A stretch of DNA of 7,576 nt from Bacteroidota bacterium (GTDB taxonomy: Bacteria; Bacteroidota; Bacteroidia; Chitinophagales; LD1): assembly GCA_028288545.1 (NCBI GenBank), contig JAQBNQ010000560.1, positions 1 through 7,576 of the forward strand, read 5' to 3'. How positions within the stretch are numbered: position 1 is the first letter of the stretch; every line of letters starts with the position of its first letter. The notes beneath the pieces are model-generated. The model was not told where the DNA came from. It made no database searches and saw only the letters and a list, made by a program, of their open reading frames with translations. Both the position numbers and the translations under genes were made by a program. Shown here in pieces: positions 1 to 6,053 of the stretch.

Positions 1-774
1 CTCGGTAGTAGCCACAATTGGCATTAAGCATTTAAGGTGCGGAATTGAATCTTTTATTCTGTGGGCAAGTGCCAATTGTAATTGGGTGTTACCAAGTGCC
101 GATGCACCAAACATACCAATGCTGCCGTTATTCAGTTTATCGTTCGTGTGCGGCAACCCGGCATATAAACCGGGAACCGTTAACTCTTCAATAGCTTTAA
201 TGGAGTTGTAACCATCCTCGTGCCTGTTTGAAAACTTAGGATCTGTAGCTGGCAAGTAATCCAACACATGTCCTTGTTTGTGATATGCATTTTTGTTCCA
301 GCTATCCGAGTACATCGGAAAATAAACCCCTTCCGAAGTGTATCTTCCACGCATATCCTGCAACACATAACTATACCCTAATAAAGGTAACACTGAACCC
401 AGCGGATCCCAATCGCCCTTGCTGTAAGGAGTCCGGGTAAAAATGGTTGGCAATTGATAAGGATCAGGATTAGGCTGACCATTAATTGAATCGTAAAAAA
501 TTATCTGCTGTCCAACATGAAGAAAAGTGATAGTATCTGTTACTACGGTTGTGCCGAGAATGTTAACTGTACCTAACGACAAACGCATTGAATCGCGCAG
601 TTGAGGTACATAAAGATCGGTCATCAGTTTTACGCCATCAGGCATAACAAAGGGCACTGTTATTTTACTGCTGAAGTCAGTAATGTCGTCCAGCTTACCA
701 TTAGGTGGAACCTGGGCTTTGAGCGAAAAATTAAAAAGAACAAGGGCAATTAAAGGGGCGTAAATTTTTTTCAT
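1..774 (-). CDS. CocE/NonD-family secreted serine hydrolase (X-Pro dipeptidyl-peptidase S15-like), N-terminal 258 codons, runs off left edge
   Basis: The frame is open for exactly 258 codons from the ATG at 774 to the window edge; the C-terminal part is missing. Seen: a signal peptide (MKKIYAP, a hydrophobic stretch, likely cleavage after A20 in FSLKA-Q); VPFVMPDGVKLMTDLYVP at about 40-57, typical of the S15/CocE fold; RTPYSKG at 114-120, where Y117 matches the oxyanion-hole tyrosine; QDMRGRYTSEG at 139-149; and the nucleophile elbow GMFGASALGNTQ with the likely catalytic Ser225. The family hydrolyses esters or amides such as acyl esters or X-Pro peptides; the substrate here is unknown. The catalytic Asp and His should lie beyond the edge. 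Odd points: the residue after the nucleophile is Ala where GxSYxG is usual, and about 56 residues separate the LYVP strand from RTPY, longer than in classic CocE. It probably acts in the periplasm or outside the cell. It is transcribed away from the methyltransferase gene. The family call is firm, the activity is not. Confidence 0.85.
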   Translation of the reverse strand, partial: MKKIYAPLIALVLFNFSLKAQVPPNGKLDDITDFSSKITVPFVMPDGVKLMTDLYVPQLRDSMRLSLGTVNILGTTVVTDTITFLHVGQQIIFYDSINGQPNPDPYQLPTIFTRTPYSKGDWDPLGSVLPLLGYSYVLQDMRGRYTSEGVYFPMYSDSWNKNAYHKQGHVLDYLPATDPKFSNRHEDGYNSIKAIEELTVPGLYAGLPHTNDKLNNGSIGMFGASALGNTQLQLALAHRIKDSIPHLKCLMPIVATTE

Positions 775-836
775 AAAGCAGCTTTAGATCTTCATTTTTT
801 GGTCCGTTAATCCGGTTACGTATTTAATTCTGAGTA

Positions 837-844
837 CAAATGTT
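837..844 (-). promoter_or_regulatory. Candidate Bacteroidota -7 element for the CocE-type hydrolase
   Basis: Read on the minus strand this is AACATTTG, seven of eight matches to TAnnTTTG. It would give a leader of roughly 55 nt before the ATG at 774. No clear TTTG -33 box lies at the expected distance upstream, so this is a weak call. Confidence 0.25.
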
Positions 845-918
845 AGTGAATTATTTCCATAAAGTAAAAAGTACCGGAAAATCGGGCATTGTTTTGCCAA
901 AAAGCGGGACCGGTTCGC

Positions 919-934
919 GAAGTAAAAATACTTC
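919..934. promoter_or_regulatory. Perfect 6-bp inverted repeat GAAGTA-AAAA-TACTTC, possible operator
   Basis: A perfect dyad with a 4-nt AAAA centre lies in the divergent intergenic region, centred about 20 bp upstream of the -7 element of the methyltransferase gene. That is where a -33 box would be expected, and no good TTTG box is visible there. A dimeric regulator site is one reading. Chance in AT-rich DNA is the alternative. Confidence 0.3.
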
Positions 935-945
935 ATTAGAACCCT

Positions 946-953
946 TAGCTTTG
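946..953 (+). promoter_or_regulatory. Bacteroidota -7 element (TAGCTTTG) for the methyltransferase gene
   Basis: It matches TAnnTTTG exactly, is followed by C, and ends 17 nt before the ATG at 971, implying a very short leader of about 10 nt with no Shine-Dalgarno sequence. The same arrangement is seen upstream of rlmN in this window. No clear -33 TTTG box is at the expected spacing. Confidence 0.5.
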
Positions 954-970
954 CTTTACAATTAAACACA

Positions 971-1720
971 ATGACTTTCCAGGATCATTTTTCGCGCCAA
1001 GCAGAAATCTATCTGAAAGCGCGGCCTACCTACCCCGATGAACTGTTCGAATACCTGGCAGGTATTTCGCCTTCAAGGCAACTTTGCTGGGATTGTGCAA
1101 CGGGCAACGGACAAGCGGCAATTTCGCTATCTCCTTATTTTGAAAAGGTAATTGCAACCGATGGTAGTGGGAAACAAATACAAAATGCCATGGTCCGTAC
1201 TAATATAGAGTATAAGATAGCTACGGCGGAGGAAAGCGGGCTGCAGGATCATTCGGTAGATTTGATAACTGTTGCAACCGCGGCACATTGGTTTGAACAT
1301 GACAGGTTTTACAAAGAGGCCCAGCGTGTGTCAAAAGCCAATGGCATTTTGGCCGTTTGGGCATATTCCGAAGCTATCATCAATCCCGAAATGGATGCGC
1401 TAATGGCCTGGTTTATGTACGACTTTTTAGAAAAGTACTGGCCGGAGGGCCGATGGTATGTAAGGAACAGTTACACCACGCTTCCTTTTCCGTTTACCCC
1501 CATTAAAACACCCGATTTTGTTTGCAAAATGAACTGGACCAAAGCCCATTGGATAGATTATATAAAAAGCTGGTCGTCTTATAATAACTACCTTGCCCAG
1601 CACAAGTCCGACCCCCTTGAAATGTTATTGCCCAGGCTAAACCCCCTATGGAATACCGATGAAATAAAACCCATTACATGGAAACTTCACTTAAAATGTA
1701 CAAAGCTTAATATTGATTGA
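971..1720 (+). CDS. Class I SAM-dependent methyltransferase (methyltransferase type 11 domain)
   Basis: A 249-residue cytoplasmic protein without a signal peptide. Seen: the N-terminal DHFSRQAEIYLKARPTYP (5-22), a hallmark of a common family of small-molecule methyltransferases related to yeast Crg1/Tmt1; SAM-binding motif I WDCATGNGQAA (40-50); the acidic end of strand 2 at IATD (61-64), expected to bind the SAM ribose; and motif IV-like SVDLITVATAAHWF (95-108). The C-terminal half is Trp- and Tyr-rich, fitting a substrate cap. By family it transfers a methyl group from S-adenosylmethionine to a small acceptor, but nothing here identifies that acceptor. The start is the first ATG after a good -7 element, and the DHFS motif directly follows it. 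The gene stands alone: the next gene is 128 bp downstream with its own promoter. No clear terminator follows the stop. Confidence 0.88.
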   Translation: MTFQDHFSRQAEIYLKARPTYPDELFEYLAGISPSRQLCWDCATGNGQAAISLSPYFEKVIATDGSGKQIQNAMVRTNIEYKIATAEESGLQDHSVDLITVATAAHWFEHDRFYKEAQRVSKANGILAVWAYSEAIINPEMDALMAWFMYDFLEKYWPEGRWYVRNSYTTLPFPFTPIKTPDFVCKMNWTKAHWIDYIKSWSSYNNYLAQHKSDPLEMLLPRLNPLWNTDEIKPITWKLHLKCTKLNID

Positions 1721-1791
1721 TTTAAACTTGTATCATGTAAAAAAACGTTAAAGGTACCCGGCACTAAGGCATGAAAAGTGGAAAAAGGCAT

Positions 1792-1799
1792 TACATTTG
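1792..1799 (+). promoter_or_regulatory. Bacteroidota -7 element (TACATTTG) for the DUF1573 gene
   Basis: It matches TAnnTTTG exactly. The predicted leader is about 45 nt, very A-rich just before the ATG (AAAACAACAACG) and without a Shine-Dalgarno sequence, as is usual in Bacteroidota. A weak stem at 1799-1819 (GTTATT with GATAAC, one G-U pair) lies near the predicted start of transcription. No TTTG -33 box is visible. Confidence 0.4.
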
Positions 1800-1848
1800 T
1801 TATTACCAGAAACGATAACCCAATTTTAAAACAATTAAAACAACAACG

Positions 1849-2358
1849 ATGAAAAAATTATTTCTGATGTTAAGTTTCGCCGGTGCAAGTATCTTTGCAT
1901 TTGCGCAAGCGCCACAGAATGCAACTTCAACGCCAGCACCGGATCCTAATGCTCCGGAATTTAAGTGGGAAAGCACCACTGTTGATTACGGTACCGTAAC
2001 CAAAGGCGATGAAACCAATGCAAAGCGCGAATTCAAATTTACTAACGTAGGTAAGTCAGCTCTTATCATTTCAAGCTGCCGTGGATCTTGTGGATGCACA
2101 GTTCCAACTTGCCCTACAGAATCTATCCTTCCTGGTAAGGCTGGAAGCATTGCCGTTCACTACGACATTAACCGCGTAGGTCCGTTTACTAAAACAGTAA
2201 CCGTTACCTCTAATGCAAAGAATCCTAACGAAACTCTGAAAATTCAGGGAACTGTTAACGATCCTAATGCAGGACAAACACCTCCTCCGGGAGCAGCAAC
2301 ACCGGCTCAACCATCTCCGGTAGCGCCACCTGCTAAAACAGCAACATCACCTCATTAG
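1849..2358 (+). CDS. Secreted DUF1573-domain protein with four-cysteine motif and Pro/Ala-rich C-terminal tail
   Basis: A 169-residue exported protein. Seen: a signal peptide (MKKLFLMLSF..., likely cleavage after A19 in FAFA-Q); a short Pro/Ala linker (about 21-36); a DUF1573 immunoglobulin-like beta domain at about 38-136 with VDYGTVTKGD (45-54), the FTNVGKSALIISS strand (64-76) and LPGKAGSIAVHYD; and a low-complexity Pro/Ala/Thr tail at about 139-169. DUF1573 proteins are abundant and exported in Bacteroidota; their role is unknown, though the fold suggests a binding or structural part in the envelope. The family usually has a CGC motif; here SSCRGSCGCTVPTCP holds C77, C81, C83 and C88, so two disulfides or a metal site are possible. 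The gene has its own promoter and a strong terminator, so it is monocistronic. There is no lipobox, so a soluble periplasmic or secreted form is likely. Confidence 0.9.
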   Translation: MKKLFLMLSFAGASIFAFAQAPQNATSTPAPDPNAPEFKWESTTVDYGTVTKGDETNAKREFKFTNVGKSALIISSCRGSCGCTVPTCPTESILPGKAGSIAVHYDINRVGPFTKTVTVTSNAKNPNETLKIQGTVNDPNAGQTPPPGAATPAQPSPVAPPAKTATSPH

Positions 2359-2380
2359 TATTAAGCTAATGCACGATATA

Positions 2381-2420
2381 AAAGCCGTCTCAAGTAAATT
2401 TGAGGCGGCTTTTTCGTTTT
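2381..2420 (+). terminator. Rho-independent terminator after the DUF1573 gene
   Basis: The arms 2381-2393 (AAAGCCGTCTCAA) and 2400-2412 (TTGAGGCGGCTTT) pair over 13 bp with one G-U pair, around a 6-nt loop (GTAAAT). A T-rich tract (TTCGTTTT) follows. It starts 23 nt after the stop codon. The A/T-rich base also allows some bidirectional action, but both flanking genes are on the plus strand. Confidence 0.88.
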
Positions 2421-2450
2421 AGGCTCGGTCATCCTTATTAGCCAAAGGAT

Positions 2451-2571
2451 GGTTGACACTTTTCAAATTTCGGCACGGTTGACATATTGATATATATAAA
2501 TGATAATCAAACACTTGCATCTAAAAATCAAGGTTGACACATTTTTAAGTGTCAACCCTGATTTGTCAACC
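2451..2571. repeat. Array of five GGTTGACA motifs, three direct and two inverted
   Basis: The 8-mer GGTTGACA occurs at 2451-2458, 2477-2484 and 2532-2539, and its complement TGTCAACC at 2550-2557 and 2564-2571. The outer pair extends to an 11-bp perfect inverted repeat (GGTTGACACTT at 2451-2461 with AAGTGTCAACC at 2547-2557). The DNA between is AT-rich and has no gene. The three-plus-two layout with inward-facing ends resembles the multiple terminal repeats of IS21-type elements, so this may be a MITE-like or internally deleted remnant. A regulator binding array is the alternative. No transposase gene is present in the window. Confidence 0.55.
2525..2564. repeat. 16-bp imperfect inverted repeat, strong hairpin within the GGTTGACA array
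   Basis: Arms 2525-2540 and 2549-2564 pair over 16 bp with one mismatch, around an 8-nt spacer (ATTTTTAA). The core is GGTTGACAC with GTGTCAACC. No T tract follows, so it is not a standard terminator. A second terminator would also not be needed, as a strong one lies just upstream. Confidence 0.6.
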
Positions 2572-2593
2572 TATTTAAGGATAAGGATTTTTA

Positions 2594-2621
2594 ATTCCGC
2601 GTTCCACAATCCGAATTCCGC
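2594..2621. repeat. Degenerate period-7 tandem array (ATTCCGC type), four units
   Basis: Four consecutive heptamers are ATTCCGC, GTTCCAC, AATCCGA and ATTCCGC. The first and last are identical and the middle two differ at two positions each. The array ends 11 bp before the rlmN -7 element and occupies its expected -33 region. A second period-7 array with a different unit lies at 6054-6081. Confidence 0.5.
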
Positions 2622-2632
2622 ATTATAACTGG

Positions 2633-2640
2633 TATCTTTG
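2633..2640 (+). promoter_or_regulatory. Bacteroidota -7 element (TATCTTTG) for rlmN
   Basis: It matches TAnnTTTG exactly, is followed by C, and ends 12 nt before the ATG at 2653. This decides the start: an in-frame TTG at 2638-2640 would extend the protein by five residues, but it lies inside the -7 element and would not be transcribed from this promoter. The mRNA would be nearly leaderless. Confidence 0.55.
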
Positions 2641-2652
2641 CGCCCCATTACC

Positions 2653-3687
2653 ATGAAGAAGGACATTCGAAAATTTACGACCGAAGAACTGATCAAAGAG
2701 TTTGAGAAACTGGGAGAACCTAAGTTCCGGGCAAAACAGGTGCACGAATGGCTATGGAAAAAATCGGCCCGCTCCATCGACGAGATGACCAGCCTTTCAA
2801 AAGACCTGCGCATTAAACTGCAGGACCAGTTCGAAATACTGCCTGTTTCGGAAGGTGTTATTCAAAAAAGTACGGATGGCACTGTTAAACTGGGAATGCG
2901 GCTGCACGATCAACGCCTGATTGAAGGAGTAATGATACCCGATGATGACCGCAATACCGCCTGCGTATCAAGCCAGGTAGGCTGTTCGCTCAGTTGCTCG
3001 TTTTGCGCTACAGGTTTTTTAAAGCGCGAACGAAACCTGGATGCCGGAGAAATTTATGACCAGGTAGTACTGCTAAACAAATATGCTTTGGAGCATAGTC
3101 AAAAGCCACTTACCAATATTGTTTACATGGGCATGGGCGAGCCCTTGCTTAATTTCGACAATGTGATGAACAGCATTCGCATCATCACCTCGCCGGATGG
3201 ATTGAACATGGCGCAAAAACGGATTACGGTTTCTACCTCCGGTATTGCAAAAGGCATTAAAAGATTAACGGACGAAGGCATGAAATTTAATCTTGCCCTT
3301 TCGCTACACGCTGCAGTAGATGAAAAGCGCGACAAGATCATGGACATAAATCATTCCAATAATCTTGAAACAGTGTTTGACTCGTTAAGATACTTCTACG
3401 AAAAAACCGGCAACAAAATAACCTTCGAATATATCCTGTTTGATAAGTTTAACGATAGCCTTGAAGATGCCGACCACCTGATTGAACTATACAACAAGGT
3501 ACCGGCCTTTATCAATATCATTGAGTATAATAATGTTGAAGGCGTGGACTTTAAAAAAGCAAAATCGGAAAAGCGGAACGAGTTTGTAAACTACCTGCGC
3601 AACCGGGGCGTAAGCGTGGCTGTTCGTCGCAGCAGGGGAAAGGATATTGATGCCGCTTGTGGGCAGTTAGCGAATAAGAATCAATAG
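2653..3687 (+). CDS. rlmN: Dual-specificity RNA methyltransferase RlmN (23S rRNA A2503 / tRNA A37 C2-methyltransferase), radical SAM
   Basis: 344 residues, a normal length for the family. RlmN uses a [4Fe-4S] cluster and two SAM molecules to methylate C2 of A2503 in 23S rRNA and of A37 in some tRNAs, tuning the peptidyl-transferase centre and decoding. Seen, numbered from the ATG at 2653: an N-terminal RNA-binding region with KFRAKQVHEWLWKK (24-37); E91 in EGVMIP, matching E. coli E105; C104 in TACVSSQVG, matching the catalytic C118; the radical-SAM cluster motif C111-x3-C115-x2-C118; the SAM-binding YMGMGEPLLN (158-167); STSG (194-197); LALSLHA (214-220); and C336 in DAACGQL, matching the methyl-carrying C355. 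All key residues are present, so it should be active. The start is the ATG rather than the upstream in-frame TTG, which overlaps the promoter. Neighbours on both sides seem unlinked in function. Confidence 0.97.
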   Translation: MKKDIRKFTTEELIKEFEKLGEPKFRAKQVHEWLWKKSARSIDEMTSLSKDLRIKLQDQFEILPVSEGVIQKSTDGTVKLGMRLHDQRLIEGVMIPDDDRNTACVSSQVGCSLSCSFCATGFLKRERNLDAGEIYDQVVLLNKYALEHSQKPLTNIVYMGMGEPLLNFDNVMNSIRIITSPDGLNMAQKRITVSTSGIAKGIKRLTDEGMKFNLALSLHAAVDEKRDKIMDINHSNNLETVFDSLRYFYEKTGNKITFEYILFDKFNDSLEDADHLIELYNKVPAFINIIEYNNVEGVDFKKAKSEKRNEFVNYLRNRGVSVAVRRSRGKDIDAACGQLANKNQ

Positions 3688-3697
3688 GAACTAGTTC
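3688..3697. repeat. 10-bp perfect palindrome GAACTAGTTC directly after the rlmN stop codon
   Basis: The palindrome begins at the base after the TAG stop. With no spacer and no T tract it cannot act as a standard terminator. It may be a small protein-binding dyad or chance. Confidence 0.25.
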
Positions 3698-3730
3698 GGC
3701 GCACCCTGAAACCTACTTATATTTTTATTT

Positions 3731-3738
3731 TAGCTTAG
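3731..3738 (+). promoter_or_regulatory. Probable -7 element (TAGCTTAG) for the C1 peptidase gene
   Basis: Seven of eight positions match TAnnTTTG, and it ends 17 nt before the ATG at 3756, the same spacing as at the methyltransferase gene. The T-rich sequence just upstream suits a promoter. A separate promoter fits the lack of a functional link to rlmN. Confidence 0.35.
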
Positions 3739-3755
3739 CGCCACAAATCCTCAGC

Positions 3756-4928
3756 ATGAAGTTCATTCAAAATATCTGCATTGCTATTCTTGGTTTCGCC
3801 AGCTTAACTGCGGCTGCCCAGCCCACCATCAACACCAACAAAAAAGGCGGCGGATACACCTTTACCATTCAAAAAACAATTGCGGTTACTCCTGTAAAAA
3901 ATCAAAATAAATCAGGCACCTGCTGGTGTTTTTCGGCTAACTCATTTATTGAGTCGGAACTGTTGCGCATGGGCAAGGGCGATGTTAACCTGAGCGAAAT
4001 GTTTGTAGTGCGTAACATGTATATACAAAAAGCAGAACACTACGTGCGTTATAAAGGTGCTACGGGCTTTGGTGGTGGCGGTGAATTACACGATGTTATC
4101 AATGCTATACGCGAGTATGGGGTAATACCTTTTGAAGCATATTCAGGAATGCCAACCGGAACTGAAAAGCCTGTACATAATGAAATGGATGCTGTGTTAC
4201 GGGCCATGCTGGATGCCATGATAAAAACACCCGATGGCGGATTGAATCCCAATTGGAAAGCAGCTTTTATCGGGGCATTGGACGGATACCTTGGAGCGCC
4301 TCCTGAAAATTTTACCTACAAGGGCAAAACCTATACACCAAAATCGTTTGCAAAAGAAATGGGCATTAACCCCGATGATTATATCGAAGTCAGTTCTTTC
4401 AGTCATCATCCTTTTTACAGCCCTTTTATTTTAGAAGTGTCCGATAATTGGGCAAATGGTATGGTGTATAATGTGCCGTTGGAAGACTTTAAAAAAATTG
4501 CCGATAACTCTATCGCCAATAATTATTCAATAGGCTGGGCCAGTGATGTGAGTGAAAAAGGGTTTTCATTTAAAAATGGTGTGGCCATAGTGCCGGTAAA
4601 AGATTTTGACGACATGAGCAAGGAGGAAAAGGATTCCATGTTTACAAAACCTACGCCCGAAAAAGTCATTACACAAAAAAACAGGCAGGATGCATTTGAT
4701 AACCTGACAACAACCGACGATCATGGAATGCAACTTATAGGCACTGCTACCGACCAAAACAACCAGCCTTATTACCTGGTAAAAAACTCGTGGGGTACCG
4801 ATAAAAATGATCTGAACGGTTTTTTTTATTGCTCTGTGCCGTATTTCCTGTACAAAACCACTTGTATTATGGTTAACAAACACGCATTGCCAAAGGATAT
4901 CGCAAATAAGCTTGGCATTAAGCTTTAA
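3756..4928 (+). CDS. Secreted C1-family cysteine peptidase, bleomycin hydrolase / aminopeptidase C type
   Basis: 390 residues with a signal peptide (MKFIQNICIAILGFASL, likely cleavage after A21 in TAAA-Q). The mature protein has the papain-fold catalytic set as arranged in Peptidase_C1-like (PF03051) proteins: oxyanion Q50 in PVKNQ, nucleophile C56 in SGTCWCFS (the Q-x5-C-W spacing of papains), H323 in DDHGMQLIG and N344 in VKNSWG. NLSEMFVVRNMY (78-89) and the glycine-rich GFGGGGELHDVINAIREYGV (104-123) are also typical of the bleomycin-hydrolase branch, which has aminopeptidase activity. There is no propeptide of the usual papain type between the signal peptide and the catalytic region. Bacterial PepC and eukaryotic bleomycin hydrolase are cytoplasmic, so export points to peptide scavenging or envelope protein turnover; that is inference. 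The start is supported by the signal peptide. The C-terminus ends GIKL; whether it reaches the active site as in bleomycin hydrolase cannot be told. It converges on galE, 71 bp away. Confidence 0.92.
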   Translation: MKFIQNICIAILGFASLTAAAQPTINTNKKGGGYTFTIQKTIAVTPVKNQNKSGTCWCFSANSFIESELLRMGKGDVNLSEMFVVRNMYIQKAEHYVRYKGATGFGGGGELHDVINAIREYGVIPFEAYSGMPTGTEKPVHNEMDAVLRAMLDAMIKTPDGGLNPNWKAAFIGALDGYLGAPPENFTYKGKTYTPKSFAKEMGINPDDYIEVSSFSHHPFYSPFILEVSDNWANGMVYNVPLEDFKKIADNSIANNYSIGWASDVSEKGFSFKNGVAIVPVKDFDDMSKEEKDSMFTKPTPEKVITQKNRQDAFDNLTTTDDHGMQLIGTATDQNNQPYYLVKNSWGTDKNDLNGFFYCSVPYFLYKTTCIMVNKHALPKDIANKLGIKL

Positions 4929-4999
4929 TGGATTAATCGAAACACAGGGCCTCAGGATTTTAGGTGGAGAAGAAAAGAAATGAGGATAAAAGCAATTCG

Positions 5000-6028
5000 T
5001 TATTTAATGGTGTTCAAATGCTTTTCCCACACCCATGCTGTAAGCAACATGGTATCAAGGTCGCGGGTTATTTGCCAGCCCAATTCAGTTTTGGCCTTAT
5101 TGTTATTGGCGTAAATGGCTACCACATCGCCTGGGCGGCGCGGGCCAAATTTCCAATTCAGTTTTACGCCGCTTACTTTTTCGAATGACTGAATAGCTTC
5201 CAATACCGTTACACCATCACCCGTACCAAGATTAAACGCTTCGCAGTTTGATTTATTTTTTCCGCCTACCAGGTATTGCAATGCTTTAGTATGAGCGTTG
5301 GCAATATCCATTACATGTATATAATCGCGAACGCAGGTACCATCGCGGGTGGGATAGTCACTACCCAACACATTAAATTCCGGAAACCTACCGCTAGCCG
5401 TTCCGGTGATACGTGGAACAAGCTCTGTTATATTTGGAGAGGTGGAGTCTTCGCCCATTTTTCCGCTTTCATGCGCTCCGGCAGGGTTAAAGTAACGCAG
5501 CAGTATAAACCGCGCCCTGAATATTTTTGAAAAGTCGCGAATAATTTCTTCCCCCATTTGCTTGGTACGGGCGTAAGGCGATTCTGCTTTTTCAAGACGG
5601 GTCTGTTCCGTAACAGGCAGGTCGGTAGTGTTACCATATACCGAACACGAAGAAGAGAAAACAAAATCCTTTATATCGAATTCTTCAGTTAACTCAAGCA
5701 GGTTAATGAGCGAATCAAGGTTATTTTTAAAGTAGAGTAAAGGCTTATTAACCGATTCGGGAACCGACTTAAGTGCGGCAAAATGAATGATGCCATCTAT
5801 TTTTCCTTCCTGTTCAAAAACTTTTTTGGTAGCTTCTTTATCGCATAGGTCAATGCAATAATTTTTGATCTTTTTACCCGTAATGTTATAAATCAGATCG
5901 GGAGTAGTTGGCCGGGAACGGATGTTATTGTCAATACTTACTACCTCAAATCCATTGTCCAAAAGGTCAACCACTGCGTGAGACCCAATATAACCGCAGC
6001 CTCCCGTAACTAAAATTTTTGAACTCAT
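5000..6028 (-). CDS. galE: UDP-glucose 4-epimerase GalE
   Basis: 342 residues, normal length, extended SDR fold. It interconverts UDP-glucose and UDP-galactose with bound NAD in the cytoplasm, feeding galactose into surface polysaccharide. Seen, numbered from the ATG at 6028: Rossmann motif TGGCGYIGSH (8-17); SIDNN (31-35); HFAALKSVPES (82-92); catalytic S127 in FSSSCSVYG; Y152 and K156 in SPYARTK; RYFNPAGAHESGKMGED (178-194); RDYIHVMD (234-241); and the nucleotide-binding RRPGD (297-301). I305 lies where E. coli has Y299 and human GALE has C307, a position linked to acceptance of N-acetylated sugars, so specificity might be wider. A longer reading from a TTG at 6070 is rejected: it adds 14 residues before the conserved SKILVTGG start and is coded by intergenic repeat sequence. 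A purine-rich AAAAAGAAGAAGC precedes the ATG. It is last in the operon; no clear terminator is visible before the convergent peptidase gene. Confidence 0.95.
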   Translation of the reverse strand: MSSKILVTGGCGYIGSHAVVDLLDNGFEVVSIDNNIRSRPTTPDLIYNITGKKIKNYCIDLCDKEATKKVFEQEGKIDGIIHFAALKSVPESVNKPLLYFKNNLDSLINLLELTEEFDIKDFVFSSSCSVYGNTTDLPVTEQTRLEKAESPYARTKQMGEEIIRDFSKIFRARFILLRYFNPAGAHESGKMGEDSTSPNITELVPRITGTASGRFPEFNVLGSDYPTRDGTCVRDYIHVMDIANAHTKALQYLVGGKNKSNCEAFNLGTGDGVTVLEAIQSFEKVSGVKLNWKFGPRRPGDVVAIYANNNKAKTELGWQITRDLDTMLLTAWVWEKHLNTIK

Positions 6029-6053
6029 GCTTCTTCTTTTTGGCTGTTCCTGG

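Noticed and set aside
784..969. 61-residue minus-strand open frame filling the divergent intergenic region
   Set aside because: It begins at an ATG next to the methyltransferase start, overlaps both candidate promoters, is basic and aromatic with no recognisable motif, and has no own promoter. It looks like a chance frame.
1986..1999. 14-bp perfect palindrome TTACGGTACCGTAA inside the DUF1573 gene
   Set aside because: It encodes the conserved YGTV segment of the domain, so coding constraint and chance explain it; it is within the gene and not near a promoter.
2451..2540. TTGACA within the repeats read as sigma-70 -35 boxes
   Set aside because: Bacteroidota housekeeping promoters use TTTG and TAnnTTTG boxes, and there is no fitting TATAAT at 16-18 bp from most copies.
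4908..4925. AAGCTT-GGCATT-AAGCTT stem at the end of the C1 peptidase gene as a terminator
   Set aside because: The stem is only 6 bp, AT-rich, inside the last codons and lacks a T tract. The 71-bp convergent gap that follows also shows no clear terminator.
4964..5188. Plus-strand open frame overlapping the galE 3' end
   Set aside because: It is mostly antisense to conserved galE sequence and shows no protein features of its own.
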